Assembly (NCBI RefSeq): GCF_018614035.1
Contig: NZ_JAGGPA010000018.1
Span: 1 to 64,000, forward strand
Direction of reading: 5' to 3'
DNA: 64,000 bases
DNA from: Streptomyces sp. ISL-96
GTDB lineage: Bacteria > Actinomycetota > Actinomycetes > Streptomycetales > Streptomycetaceae
Shown: positions 8,104 to 15,148 of the stretch, piece by piece
How the letters are laid out: every line of letters starts with the position of its first letter
Numbering within the stretch: the first letter of the stretch is position 1
Notes under the pieces: model-generated
Databases searched by the model: none
Seen by the model: the letters and a program-made list of their open reading frames with translations, nothing else
Told to the model about the DNA's origin: nothing
Position numbers and translations under genes: made by a program

Positions 8104-8298
8104 GCATACGGCACACCTGCAACACAGACAACTCAACAGCCGTCGCCGTATGCCGCCCGAGTTACTACGCGGCGCTCCCGCAAAGGAGTTGCCCACCGGG
8201 TCCGCGCCTCCCGTGACCTAGCGATAGGGGAGGCCAGTGCCAGGGGCACGATTGCGTCCGCGAGGTCACCCAAGCGGGCACTGCTGGAAGGAAACCGT
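8104..8298 (+). promoter_or_regulatory. structured 5' leader of the lytic transglycosylase gene
   Basis: The 406-bp gap before the SLT gene holds no ORF I trust, but its 3' half is full of complementary arms: GCATACGGC (8104-8112) with GCCGTATGC (8145-8153); GTGACCT (8213-8219) with AGGTCAC (8263-8269); GTGCC (8237-8241) with GGCAC (8245-8249). CAGTGCC (8235-8241) could alternatively pair with GGCACTG (8277-8283), which abuts the GGAAGGA ribosome-binding site (8286-8292). Two mutually exclusive pairings next to a Shine-Dalgarno suggest a regulatory leader. Cell-wall lytic genes in Streptomyces can carry a c-di-AMP (ydaO) riboswitch; I could not find its conserved core here. Confidence 0.45.
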
Positions 8299-9045
8299 GT
8301 GAGCCGGATTTCGGTCCGGGGATTCGCCGTGGCTTCGGCTACCGCGGTCACCACTGTCGGCGCCGTAGTGGGCGTCGCCTCGGGCGACACTCAGCCCTCG
8401 AACGACAACTTCGAGGTGACCGCAGCTGACACGACGCTCCTCGCAGATATCCCTGCCGGCCAGCAGGCCCAGGTGCAGACCGCGTCACTGACGCAGCAGG
8501 CCGACGCACAGGCCTACGCCGCCGACGTGACCGCGAAGAAGTCCGCGGAGGAATCGGCCCGCCTTCAGGCCGCCAAGGACGCCAAGTCCAAGAAGGAAGC
8601 CGCCGAGGCGAAGGCCGAAGCGGAGGCTGAGGCTGAGGCTGAGGCCAAGGCGAAGGCCGAAGCCGAGGCCAAGGAGCGCGAGGAGGAGAAGCAGGCTGCC
8701 GCCAGCCGCTCCGCGACGCGTGACGCGTCCAGCTTCTCCGCGAAGGGCTCCTACACCGTCGCCGAGGTCCAGGCGATGGCGCGGCAGATGGTCCCCGGTG
8801 ACCAGTTCCAGTGCTTCAGCAACATCGTGAACCACGAGTCCACATGGAACTACCAGGCGAGCAACCCCTCGTCCGGTGCCTACGGCCTCATGCAGGCGCT
8901 GCCCGGCTCGAAGATGTCTTCGGCCGGCGCCGACTGGCAGACCAACCCGGCCACGCAGATCAAGTGGGGCCTGAACTACATGGACGAGCGCTACGGCAGC
9001 CCCTGCGGCGCCTGGTCCTTCTGGCAGGCCAACAACTGGTACTAG
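8299..9045 (+). CDS. secreted lytic transglycosylase (SLT domain)
   Basis: 248-aa secreted muralytic enzyme predicted to cleave the glycan strand of peptidoglycan. Residues 1-30 form a signal peptide (VRGFAVASATAVTTVGAVVG). Residues about 60-145 are an Ala/Glu/Lys-rich coiled coil with EAEAEAEAEAKAKAEAEAK repeats. The C-terminal 85 residues are a short SLT fold: FSNIVNHESTWNYQASNPSSGAYGLMQALPGSKM with the catalytic Glu in NHES, then NPATQIKWGLNYMDERYGSPCGAW. The GTG at 8299, 6 nt after GGAAGGA, is preferred over in-frame codons far upstream because the signal peptide follows it directly. A long perfect hairpin terminator sits 24 nt downstream. Conserved order with PhoH upstream matches my memory of S. 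coelicolor SCO5028-SCO5029. Confidence 0.88.
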   Translation: MSRISVRGFAVASATAVTTVGAVVGVASGDTQPSNDNFEVTAADTTLLADIPAGQQAQVQTASLTQQADAQAYAADVTAKKSAEESARLQAAKDAKSKKEAAEAKAEAEAEAEAEAKAKAEAEAKEREEEKQAAASRSATRDASSFSAKGSYTVAEVQAMARQMVPGDQFQCFSNIVNHESTWNYQASNPSSGAYGLMQALPGSKMSSAGADWQTNPATQIKWGLNYMDERYGSPCGAWSFWQANNWY

Positions 9046-9068
9046 CACCAGTGGTGGTCGCACAACCT

Positions 9069-9107
9069 CGCGGAGCCCCTCACCGTCCTACGGTGAGGGG
9101 CTCCGCG
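9069..9107 (+). terminator. 18-bp perfect hairpin terminator
   Basis: CGCGGAGCCCCTCACCGT (9069-9086) pairs exactly with 9090-9107 around a 3-nt loop, 24 nt after the transglycosylase stop. No T run follows, which is common for Streptomyces terminators. Confidence 0.8.
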
Positions 9108-9174
9108 CGTGTACGGTCGAGTCCGGTGTCTCCCCGGGGGGAGCGAGCATGCGACGGGGAGAAGAGAGAGCGAC

Positions 9175-10611
9175 ATGACAACACAACCAGAGCCACAGTC
9201 ACAGCCACCGCAGTCGCAGCCGCAGCCACGACCACAACTGGGATGGCTCGGCCGTACGGGCGCCAAACTGACCAGGATGGGGGAGCGGTTGAACGAGCGC
9301 CGCGCCCGGGCCGAGGCCGAGGCCGCGTCCGAGGCCTCGCCCGGTGCCGCCGATGTCGCCGCCTCCGGGGGCGCGGCATCGTACGGATCGGGCCTCACGG
9401 AGCCCGCGGGCGGCGTCGCCAGTGTCGACAGTGTTCCCGCGCCGCCCGCCTACGCCCCCGCCGTCGCCGCCAGGCCCGACCCCGTCGCCGCCGTCCCGTG
9501 GGGGATGCGCGTCGCGGCCGAGGCGGGCTGGAGGCTGCTCGTACTGGCGGGCACGCTCTGGGTGCTGATGAAGATCATCACCGCCGTGCAGCTGGTGGTG
9601 CTCGCCTTCGTCGCGGCCCTGCTCGTCACCGCGATGCTCCAGCCGACGGTCGCCCGACTGAAGCGGATCGGGCTGCCGCGCGGTCTGGCCACCGCCGTCA
9701 CCGCGATCCTCGGCTTCGTCATCATGGGCCTGGTCGGCTGGTTCGTGGTGTGGCAGGTCCTGGAGAACATCGACAACCTCTCCGAACGCGTCAAGGACGG
9801 CATCGAGGAGCTCAAGCGCTGGCTGCTCAACAGCCCGTTCCATGTGACCGAGAAGCAGATCAACGACGTCGCGAAGAACCTCACCGACGCGATCGGTACG
9901 AACACCGAGTCAATAACGTCGGCCGGCCTCCAGGGCGTCACCGTCATCGTCGAGGTGCTCACCGGGATACTGCTCGCGATGTTCTCGACGCTCTTCCTGT
10001 TGTACGACGGGAAGCGCATCTGGCACTGGACGCTCAAGCTGGTGCCGTCGGCGGCCCGGCCCGGCGTCGCGGGCGCGGGCCCGCGCGCGTGGCGCACGCT
10101 CACCGCGTATGTGCGGGGCACGGTGATAGTCGCCCTGATCGACGCGATCTTCATCGGCCTCGGGATCTGGTTCCTCGACGTACCGATGGCCGTGCCGCTC
10201 GCCGTCTTCATCTTCCTGTTCGCCTTCATCCCGCTGGTCGGCGCGGTCATGTCGGGCGCGCTGGCGGTGGTCGTCGCTCTTGTCACACAGGGCGTGTTCA
10301 CGGCGCTGATGGTGGTGGTCGTCGTACTGGCCGTACAGCAGATCGAGGGCCACGTGCTCCAGCCGTTCATCCTCGGGCGCGCGGTGCGGGTGCATCCGCT
10401 GGCGGTCGTCCTCGGGGTGGCGGCGGGCGGCATGGTCGCCGGTATCGGCGGGGCGGTGGTGGCGGTGCCGCTGGTGGCGGTGACCAATACGGTGGTCGGC
10501 TACTTGCGGGCGTACAGCATGGAGGCGGCGGTACGCACGGTGCCGACGCCGGCGACGGCACCGGAGCCGTCACTGGAGTCCGCCGAGCCAGTGGCGGGCG
10601 GCCGGGAATGA
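9175..10611 (+). CDS. AI-2E family transporter (PF01594-type membrane protein)
   Basis: 478-aa integral membrane protein of the AI-2E exporter-like family, whose members move various small molecules or ions; the substrate is unknown here. The first ~105 residues are polar and rich in Gln/Pro and Ala/Glu (disordered cytoplasmic tail). The membrane domain has about eight helices, with family stretches such as VVLAFVAALLVTAMLQPTVARLKRIGLPRGLAT, a cytosolic loop NLTDAIGTNTESITSAGLQG, and LAVQQIEGHVLQPFILGRAVRVHPLAVVLGVAAGG near the end. The ATG at 9175 follows a GAAGAGAGAG stretch; an in-frame upstream start at 9109 lies within the terminator side and is rejected. The stop overlaps the next gene's ATG (ATGA), implying translational coupling. 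Confidence 0.85.
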   Translation: MTTQPEPQSQPPQSQPQPRPQLGWLGRTGAKLTRMGERLNERRARAEAEAASEASPGAADVAASGGAASYGSGLTEPAGGVASVDSVPAPPAYAPAVAARPDPVAAVPWGMRVAAEAGWRLLVLAGTLWVLMKIITAVQLVVLAFVAALLVTAMLQPTVARLKRIGLPRGLATAVTAILGFVIMGLVGWFVVWQVLENIDNLSERVKDGIEELKRWLLNSPFHVTEKQINDVAKNLTDAIGTNTESITSAGLQGVTVIVEVLTGILLAMFSTLFLLYDGKRIWHWTLKLVPSAARPGVAGAGPRAWRTLTAYVRGTVIVALIDAIFIGLGIWFLDVPMAVPLAVFIFLFAFIPLVGAVMSGALAVVVALVTQGVFTALMVVVVVLAVQQIEGHVLQPFILGRAVRVHPLAVVLGVAAGGMVAGIGGAVVAVPLVAVTNTVVGYLRAYSMEAAVRTVPTPATAPEPSLESAEPVAGGRE

Positions 10612-11339
10612 TCTCCGAGCCGGAGATGGTGGGGGACTTCCCGGCCTGGCCCGAGCCGGAGACCGCGACGAGCGAGGACCGGCCTCCGCCGCCGCGCGGC
10701 CGCAGGCCTTGGCTGTGGGCGCTGGGCGGTGCGGCGGTCGCCTCGGCGGTGTGGGCGGGTGCGTTGTACGCCTACGGTTCGCCGAAGGCGGTCGATACGC
10801 GGGGTTACCGCGTGCATGGCGAGGGCCTGTGCGAGAAGGCCGAGTTGAACGCCCTGGCACTGAACCTCGGGAAGCGCGGCGATGAGTCCGAGGAGCTGTA
10901 CGAGCATCGGGCCCGGGACAAGGTCACTTGCTATATCGGGTTCGAGCCGACACGCAAGCCGGCCAAGGACGAGCTCTCCGCGCACTACCAGGTCGAGCTG
11001 ACGGCCGAGATACACAAGGTGACCGACCCGGGGCCGGAGTTCGAGGCGTACCTGGCCGAGCCTTCCCCGTATGGCGACGGGACCCCGCCCAAGCCGAAGA
11101 AAGTAACCGGCCTCGGCGAGAACGCCTACCTGACGGACACGGGGGAGGACGGCAGGCAGCTCATGGTTCTGGACGGGGGAGCCGTGTTGTCGCTCCAGGT
11201 CAGTGCCGGCTTCATCTCCGAGGAGGACGACGTGTACGAGGAGCCGGCCCAAGCCGACGCTCCCGAACTGGACCTCTCCGAGCTCCCGCCCCTCATGGTG
11301 GAGGACATGCGCGACTTCATGGCCACGCTCAAGAGCTAG
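10608..11339 (+). CDS. hypothetical membrane-anchored protein
   Basis: 243-aa protein I do not recognise. It has a ~35-residue acidic/proline-rich N-terminus, one transmembrane helix (WLWALGGAAVASAVWAGALY, residues about 36-56) and a ~185-residue extracytoplasmic domain with two cysteines in LCEKAELNAL and KVTCYIGFEP, which could form a disulfide. The topology is like many Streptomyces proteins with a single signal anchor and a small sensor- or lipocalin-like domain. The start codon overlaps the AI-2E transporter stop by 4 nt (ATGA), so the two are probably made together; it may be an accessory subunit of that transporter (inference from coupling only). It ends 15 nt before a bidirectional terminator. 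Confidence 0.75.
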   Translation: MISEPEMVGDFPAWPEPETATSEDRPPPPRGRRPWLWALGGAAVASAVWAGALYAYGSPKAVDTRGYRVHGEGLCEKAELNALALNLGKRGDESEELYEHRARDKVTCYIGFEPTRKPAKDELSAHYQVELTAEIHKVTDPGPEFEAYLAEPSPYGDGTPPKPKKVTGLGENAYLTDTGEDGRQLMVLDGGAVLSLQVSAGFISEEDDVYEEPAQADAPELDLSELPPLMVEDMRDFMATLKS

Positions 11340-11353
11340 CCGGCCCACGACAC

Positions 11354-11394
11354 GTGAAGGGCCCCGCGGACGCGATGTCCGCGGGGCCCTTCAC
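11354..11394. terminator. 18-bp perfect hairpin between convergent genes
   Basis: GTGAAGGGCCCCGCGGAC (11354-11371) pairs exactly with 11377-11394 around a 5-nt loop. It lies between the convergent stops of the anchored protein gene (11339) and ahpD (11411) and can serve both strands. Confidence 0.85.
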
Positions 11395-11410
11395 CCGTAC
11401 GTACTGCTGA

Positions 11411-11947
11411 CTACTCGCCGGCCAGAACGGCCTCGGAGTCGATCGTCACGCCGACGGCCTGGATCACCGCGGCGATCTTGACCGCTTCCTGGATGGTGTC
11501 GCGCTCGACACCGGCCTTGCGCAGCACCTGCTCGTGCGAGTCGAGGCACTGGCCGCAGCCGTTGATCGCGGAGACCGCGAGCGACCACAGCTCGAAGTCG
11601 ACCTTCTCGACGCCCGGGTTGCCGATGACGTTCATCCGCAGACCGGCGCGCAGCGTCCCGTACTCCGGGTCGGAGAGCAGGTGGCGCGTGCGGTAGAAGA
11701 CGTTGTTCATCGCCATGATCGCGGCGGCGGACTTCGCCGCGGTGTACGCCTCGGCGGAGAGGTTGGCCTTCGCCTCCGGCTCCAGCTCACGCAGCACCTT
11801 GGGCGACCGCGAGGCGATCGCGCAGGCCAGGACCGTGCCCCACAGCTGCTGCTGCGGGAGGTCGCTGTTGCCGATGACCGAGCCGAGGTTCAGGCGCAGG
11901 TCCTTGGCGTAGTCCGGTATGGCGGACTTCAGCTCGTCGAGGGCCAT
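11411..11947 (-). CDS. ahpD: alkyl hydroperoxide reductase AhpD
   Basis: 178-aa AhpD carboxymuconolactone-decarboxylase-fold protein. It passes reducing equivalents to AhpC and has weak peroxidase activity of its own. The redox-active CxxC is in [21 protein letters not shown] (about residues 130-135), followed by the conserved His of the proton relay. N-terminal [25 protein letters not shown] is typical. It follows ahpC with a 3-nt gap on the same strand, so the two form an operon. Expression is expected to respond to OxyR encoded divergently at 12639. Downstream is the 11354-11394 hairpin. Confidence 0.95.
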   Translation of the reverse strand: MALDELKSAIPDYAKDLRLNLGSVIGNSDLPQQQLWGTVLACAIASRSPKVLRELEPEAKANLSAEAYTAAKSAAAIMAMNNVFYRTRHLLSDPEYGTLRAGLRMNVIGNPGVEKVDFELWSLAVSAINGCGQCLDSHEQVLRKAGVERDTIQEAVKIAAVIQAVGVTIDSEAVLAGE

Positions 11948-11950
11948 GGG

Positions 11951-12505
11951 TCACTCACCGGCCAGCAGGGCGACCGGGTCGAGGGTGTTCTCGCCCTTGG
12001 TCCAGTTGCACGGGCACAGCTCGTCGGTCTGGAGCGCGTCGAGGACCCGGAGGACCTCCTTGGGGTTACGGCCCACGGAACCGGCGGTCACCATCGTGAA
12101 CTGGATCTCGTTGTTCGGGTCGACGATGAAGACGGCGCGCTGCGCGAAGCCGTCCTCGCCCTCGATGCCGAGGTCACGCATGAGCTCGTGCTTCGAGTCG
12201 GCCAGCATCGGGAAGGGCAGGTCGGTCAGGTCCGGGTGGTCCTTGCGCCAGGCGTGGTGCACGAACTCGGAGTCACCGGAGAAGCCGAGGATCTGCGCGT
12301 CGCGGTCGGCGAACTCTTCGTTCAGCTTGCCGAAGGCGGCGATCTCGGTGGGGCAGACGAAGGTGAAGTCCTTGGGCCACGCGAAGACGACGCGCCACTT
12401 GCCCTCGTAGGACTTGTGGTTGATCTGCTCGAACTCCTTGCCGGTCTCCAGGGAGACACAGGCAGTGAGGTCGTACGTGGGGAACTGGTCACCAACAGTG
12501 AGCAC
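11951..12505 (-). CDS. ahpC: alkyl hydroperoxide reductase subunit AhpC (2-Cys peroxiredoxin)
   Basis: 184-aa typical 2-Cys peroxiredoxin that reduces organic peroxides and H2O2 in the cytosol, recycled through AhpD in actinomycetes. The peroxidatic Cys lies in DFTFVCPTEIAAFGKL (about residue 55-60) and the resolving Cys region in DELCPCNWTKGE. The GTG start at 12505 has AAGGAG 5 nt upstream (12511-12516); the frame is open further upstream but that stretch contains the oxyR promoter region. It is first in the ahpC-ahpD operon and divergent from oxyR with 133 bp between starts. Confidence 0.95.
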   Translation of the reverse strand: MLTVGDQFPTYDLTACVSLETGKEFEQINHKSYEGKWRVVFAWPKDFTFVCPTEIAAFGKLNEEFADRDAQILGFSGDSEFVHHAWRKDHPDLTDLPFPMLADSKHELMRDLGIEGEDGFAQRAVFIVDPNNEIQFTMVTAGSVGRNPKEVLRVLDALQTDELCPCNWTKGENTLDPVALLAGE

Positions 12506-12638
12506 GCGCGCTCCTTGCAAACAGGGAAATTCCGTTACGGGAGTTTCCTGGGGGGTTGGACGGACCCCTACCCTGACACAGGAACCATTGATCGCAGAAA
12601 TAGCTAGACTGGCTTGATCCGATCGGAGGCGGTTATCA
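12506..12638. promoter_or_regulatory. ahpC/oxyR divergent promoter region with candidate OxyR site
   Basis: 133 bp between the divergent starts. The segment around 12590-12622 holds GATC boxes flanking a central TAGCTA (12601-12606), an AT-rich patch unusual for this genome and the likely OxyR-binding site by position. In Streptomyces OxyR is known to control ahpCD and its own gene; the exact operator here is inferred, not demonstrated. Confidence 0.55.
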
Positions 12639-13592
12639 GTGGCCAGTGTGAGTAATGGAAAGCAGCCGACCCTGGCGCAGCTGCGCGCGTTCGCCGCCGT
12701 CGCGGAGTATCTGCACTTCAGGGACGCGGCCGCCGCGATCGGCATGAGCCAGCCGGCGTTGTCGGGGGCCGTCTCGGCGCTGGAGGACGCGCTCGGAGTG
12801 CAGCTCGTCGAGCGTACGACGCGCAAGGTGCTGCTGTCACCGGCGGGGGAGCGGCTCGCGGTGCGGGCGAGGGCCGTGCTGGAGGCGGTGGGCGAGCTGA
12901 TGGAGGAGGCGGCGGCGGTACGGGCGCCCTTCACCGGGGTGCTCAGGCTGGGGGTGATCCCGACGGTGGCGCCGTATCTGCTGCCGACGGTGCTCACGCT
13001 CGTACACGAGCGGTATCCGGAACTGGACCTTCAGGTGCATGAGGAGCAGACCTCGTCGCTGCTGGAGGGGCTGGCGGCGGGGCGGCTCGACCTGCTGCTG
13101 CTCGCGGTGCCGCTGGGGGTGCCGGGGGTGACCGAACTCCCCCTGTTCGACGAGGACTTCGTACTGGTGACGCCGCGGGATCACTGGCTGGGCGGGCGCG
13201 AGGACATACCCCGCGAGGCCCTGAAGGAACTCCATCTGCTGCTGCTCGACGAGGGGCACTGCCTGCGCGACCAGGCGCTCGACATCTGCCGGGAGGCGGG
13301 CCGTACGGAGGGTGCGCCGGTCACGACGACGGCCGCCGGGCTCTCCACGCTGGTGCAGCTGGTCGCGGGCGGGCTCGGGGTGACGCTGCTGCCGCGGACG
13401 GCGGTGCGGGTGGAGACCGACCGTAACGACCAGTTGGTGACGGGCTACTTCGCCGATCCGGCGCCGTCACGGCGGGTCGCGCTGGCGATGCGGGCGGGGG
13501 CGGCGCGCCAGAGCGAGTTCGAAACGTTCGCGCAGGCTTTGCGCGAGGCGATGAGGCGGCTGCCTGTGCGGGTGGTGGCGGACGGCGGGTGA
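12639..13592 (+). CDS. oxyR: hydrogen peroxide-sensing LysR-type regulator OxyR
   Basis: 317-aa LysR-family activator. The N-terminal winged HTH is TLAQLRAFAAVAEYLHFRDAAAAIGMSQPALS (residues about 11-45). The peroxide-sensing disulfide pair is conserved: Cys208 and Cys217 in LLDEGHCLRDQALDIC, with the same nine-residue spacing as E. coli OxyR Cys199/Cys208. GTG start at 12639 with GGAGG at 12625-12629. Position divergent from ahpC-ahpD supports the assignment. It ends at 13592, followed by a Streptomyces-type intergenic repeat. Confidence 0.95.
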   Translation: MASVSNGKQPTLAQLRAFAAVAEYLHFRDAAAAIGMSQPALSGAVSALEDALGVQLVERTTRKVLLSPAGERLAVRARAVLEAVGELMEEAAAVRAPFTGVLRLGVIPTVAPYLLPTVLTLVHERYPELDLQVHEEQTSSLLEGLAAGRLDLLLLAVPLGVPGVTELPLFDEDFVLVTPRDHWLGGREDIPREALKELHLLLLDEGHCLRDQALDICREAGRTEGAPVTTTAAGLSTLVQLVAGGLGVTLLPRTAVRVETDRNDQLVTGYFADPAPSRRVALAMRAGAARQSEFETFAQALREAMRRLPVRVVADGG

Positions 13593-13594
13593 GA

Positions 13595-13690
13595 ACTCCC
13601 GGCGAATTCAGCCCGTCCGGCGTTTGAGGACCGGGGCCTGGGGCAGCGCCCCCACGCGGCGGAGCCGCAAAGTGTCGCTGTGGGAAGGGG
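13595..13690 (+). repeat. Streptomyces-type intergenic repeat
   Basis: The segment GAATTCAGCCCGTCCGGC, followed by GTTTGAGGACCGGGGCC and a GGGGCAGCGCCCC hairpin, matches a short intergenic repeat I recall being scattered after genes in Streptomyces chromosomes. It sits directly after the oxyR stop and may act as a terminator. Identification is from memory of the pattern. Confidence 0.5.
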
Positions 13691-13724
13691 CGGGTAGGGG
13701 AACAAGCCGCCCGCAGGGCCCGCC

Positions 13725-13964
13725 CTACGTCGACGGGGGTTCCGGGGCCGCGTCCGGCGCCTTCGGGGGGTGGCCGCGGCGGGGGATCGGGCCCGCGCCG
13801 CCCGGAAGGCGGCCGCTTTCCGACAGGGCCCGGCGCAGCAGGAACTCGATCTGCGCGTTCGCGCTGCGCAGCTCGTCCGACGCCCAGCGGGCCACCGCGT
13901 CGTACACCGCCGGATCGAGCCGCAGCAGCACTTGCTTGCGCTGCCGCGGCGCCTCGTCCGTCAC
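13725..13964 (-). CDS. ribbon-helix-helix (Arc/HicB-like) DNA-binding protein
   Basis: 79-aa protein with a compact RHH fold: the strand KQVLLRLDPAVYDAVARWASDELRSANAQIEFLLRRAL matches Arc/HicB-antitoxin-type repressors (residues about 10-47), followed by a proline-rich tail. No HicA-like toxin is adjacent. Its ATG overlaps the stop of the band-7 gene by 4 nt (13961-13964), so the two are translationally coupled and in one operon. RHH repressors commonly autoregulate from short palindromes, and a 16-bp perfect palindrome lies in the promoter region at 14948-14963; the link is inference. Confidence 0.75.
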   Translation of the reverse strand: MTDEAPRQRKQVLLRLDPAVYDAVARWASDELRSANAQIEFLLRRALSESGRLPGGAGPIPRRGHPPKAPDAAPEPPST

Positions 13965-14911
13965 TGGTAGAGGGTGCCGGTGTTCAGGACCGGCTGCGCC
14001 GCCCGGTCACCGCACAGCACCACCATCAGGTTGCTGACCATCGCCGCCCGGCGCTCGGCGTCGAGCTCGACGATGTCCTGCTCGGTGATCCGGGTGAGGG
14101 CCATCTCGACCATTCCCACCGCACCCTCGACGATCAGCTTGCGCGCCGCGACGACCGCGCCGGCCTGCTGCCGCTGAAGCATCGCCGATGCGATCTCGGG
14201 GGCGTACGCGAGATGCGTGAAGCGGGACTCGATGATGTGGACGCCCGCCGCCTCCACCCGCGCGTGCAGTTCCACCGCGAGCTTCTCGGTGATCTCCTCG
14301 GCGTTGCCCCGAAGCGACAGGCCGTCCTCGTCGTGCGCGTCGTACGGGTACTCGATGGCGATGTGGCGCACGGCGGCCTCCGTCTGGGTGGAGACGAACT
14401 CCAGGAAGTCGTCCACCTCGAACGTCGCCTGCGCCGTGTCCTCCACCTTCCAGACCACGACCGCCGCCAGCTCGATCGGGTTTCCGTAGGCGTCGTTGAC
14501 CTTGAGGACAGCCGTCTCGTGGTTCCTGATCCGGGTCGATATCTTCGAGCGCGTGGTCAGCGGGTTGACCCAGCGCAGTCCGTCGGTGCGGATGGTGCCG
14601 CGGTAGCGCCCGAAGAGCTGGACGACGCGGGCCTCGCCCGGCGCCACCATGTTGAGGCCGCACATCGCGAGGAACGCGGCGAAGGCGATCAGGACGCCGA
14701 TGATGATCAGCGCCACCTTGGGGCCGGTCGAGGCCATGGTGGCGCCGGCGGCGATGAGGGCCGCTCCCGCCAGCAGTCCCAGCAGGCCGAGCAGCAGTGC
14801 GAGGCCGCCGCCGATGCTGTGCGCGGCCGTCTCGCGGACTCGTGGCGCGGGCATCTGTGGCAGGTCGGTGGGCGTGGGTGTCGGTGCGGGCGTGGTGCTG
14901 GTCGCAGGCAT
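13961..14911 (-). CDS. SPFH/band 7 (slipin-type) membrane protein
   Basis: 316-aa SPFH/prohibitin-homology protein. A 30-residue proline/threonine-rich N-terminus precedes two hydrophobic segments ([20 protein letters not shown] and [20 protein letters not shown], about residues 34-85), then the band-7 domain starting [30 protein letters not shown], with [28 protein letters not shown] and a coiled-coil region ALLQRQ-like [20 protein letters not shown]. Such proteins scaffold membrane microdomains. It is first in a two-gene operon with the RHH protein. The ATG start at 14911 is supported by the family N-terminus. Role in this organism is unknown. Confidence 0.88.
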   Translation of the reverse strand: MPATSTTPAPTPTPTDLPQMPAPRVRETAAHSIGGGLALLLGLLGLLAGAALIAAGATMASTGPKVALIIIGVLIAFAAFLAMCGLNMVAPGEARVVQLFGRYRGTIRTDGLRWVNPLTTRSKISTRIRNHETAVLKVNDAYGNPIELAAVVVWKVEDTAQATFEVDDFLEFVSTQTEAAVRHIAIEYPYDAHDEDGLSLRGNAEEITEKLAVELHARVEAAGVHIIESRFTHLAYAPEIASAMLQRQQAGAVVAARKLIVEGAVGMVEMALTRITEQDIVELDAERRAAMVSNLMVVLCGDRAAQPVLNTGTLYQ

Positions 14912-14947
14912 GCGGTCCCCCGGTTTCGTGCGGTGATCTGGTCTATC

Positions 14948-14963
14948 AAAGTGATATCACTTT
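14948..14963. promoter_or_regulatory. 16-bp perfect palindrome AAAGTGATATCACTTT (candidate operator)
   Basis: A perfect two-fold symmetric site 37 bp upstream of the band-7 start codon and 186 bp upstream of the penicillin-binding protein gene on the other strand. It is AT-rich against a GC-rich background. Position suggests a repressor site for the SPFH-RHH operon, possibly bound by the operon's own RHH protein. Confidence 0.75.
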
Positions 14964-15148
14964 TTCGATGACCGTAAACCTGTGCGAGGACCTTCGCAAC
15001 CCTGGAGCCCTCTGATGAGTCGGTTCCAGAGAGACAGGTGCTGATTGTCACGTACGGAAAAGAGCGGATCGGCATCCCTTTGTCCGCAGGTGCGGTGTTA
15101 GCTTTCTGAGCTGACATCCGGGGGCTCGATGAGCGGAGTTACGGAGTA

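Noticed and set aside
8104..8298. ydaO c-di-AMP riboswitch before the lytic transglycosylase
   Set aside because: The expected context, but I could not find the conserved core with its paired GGGGAACC- and GACAGCU-type elements; only the alternative pairings described in findings are visible.
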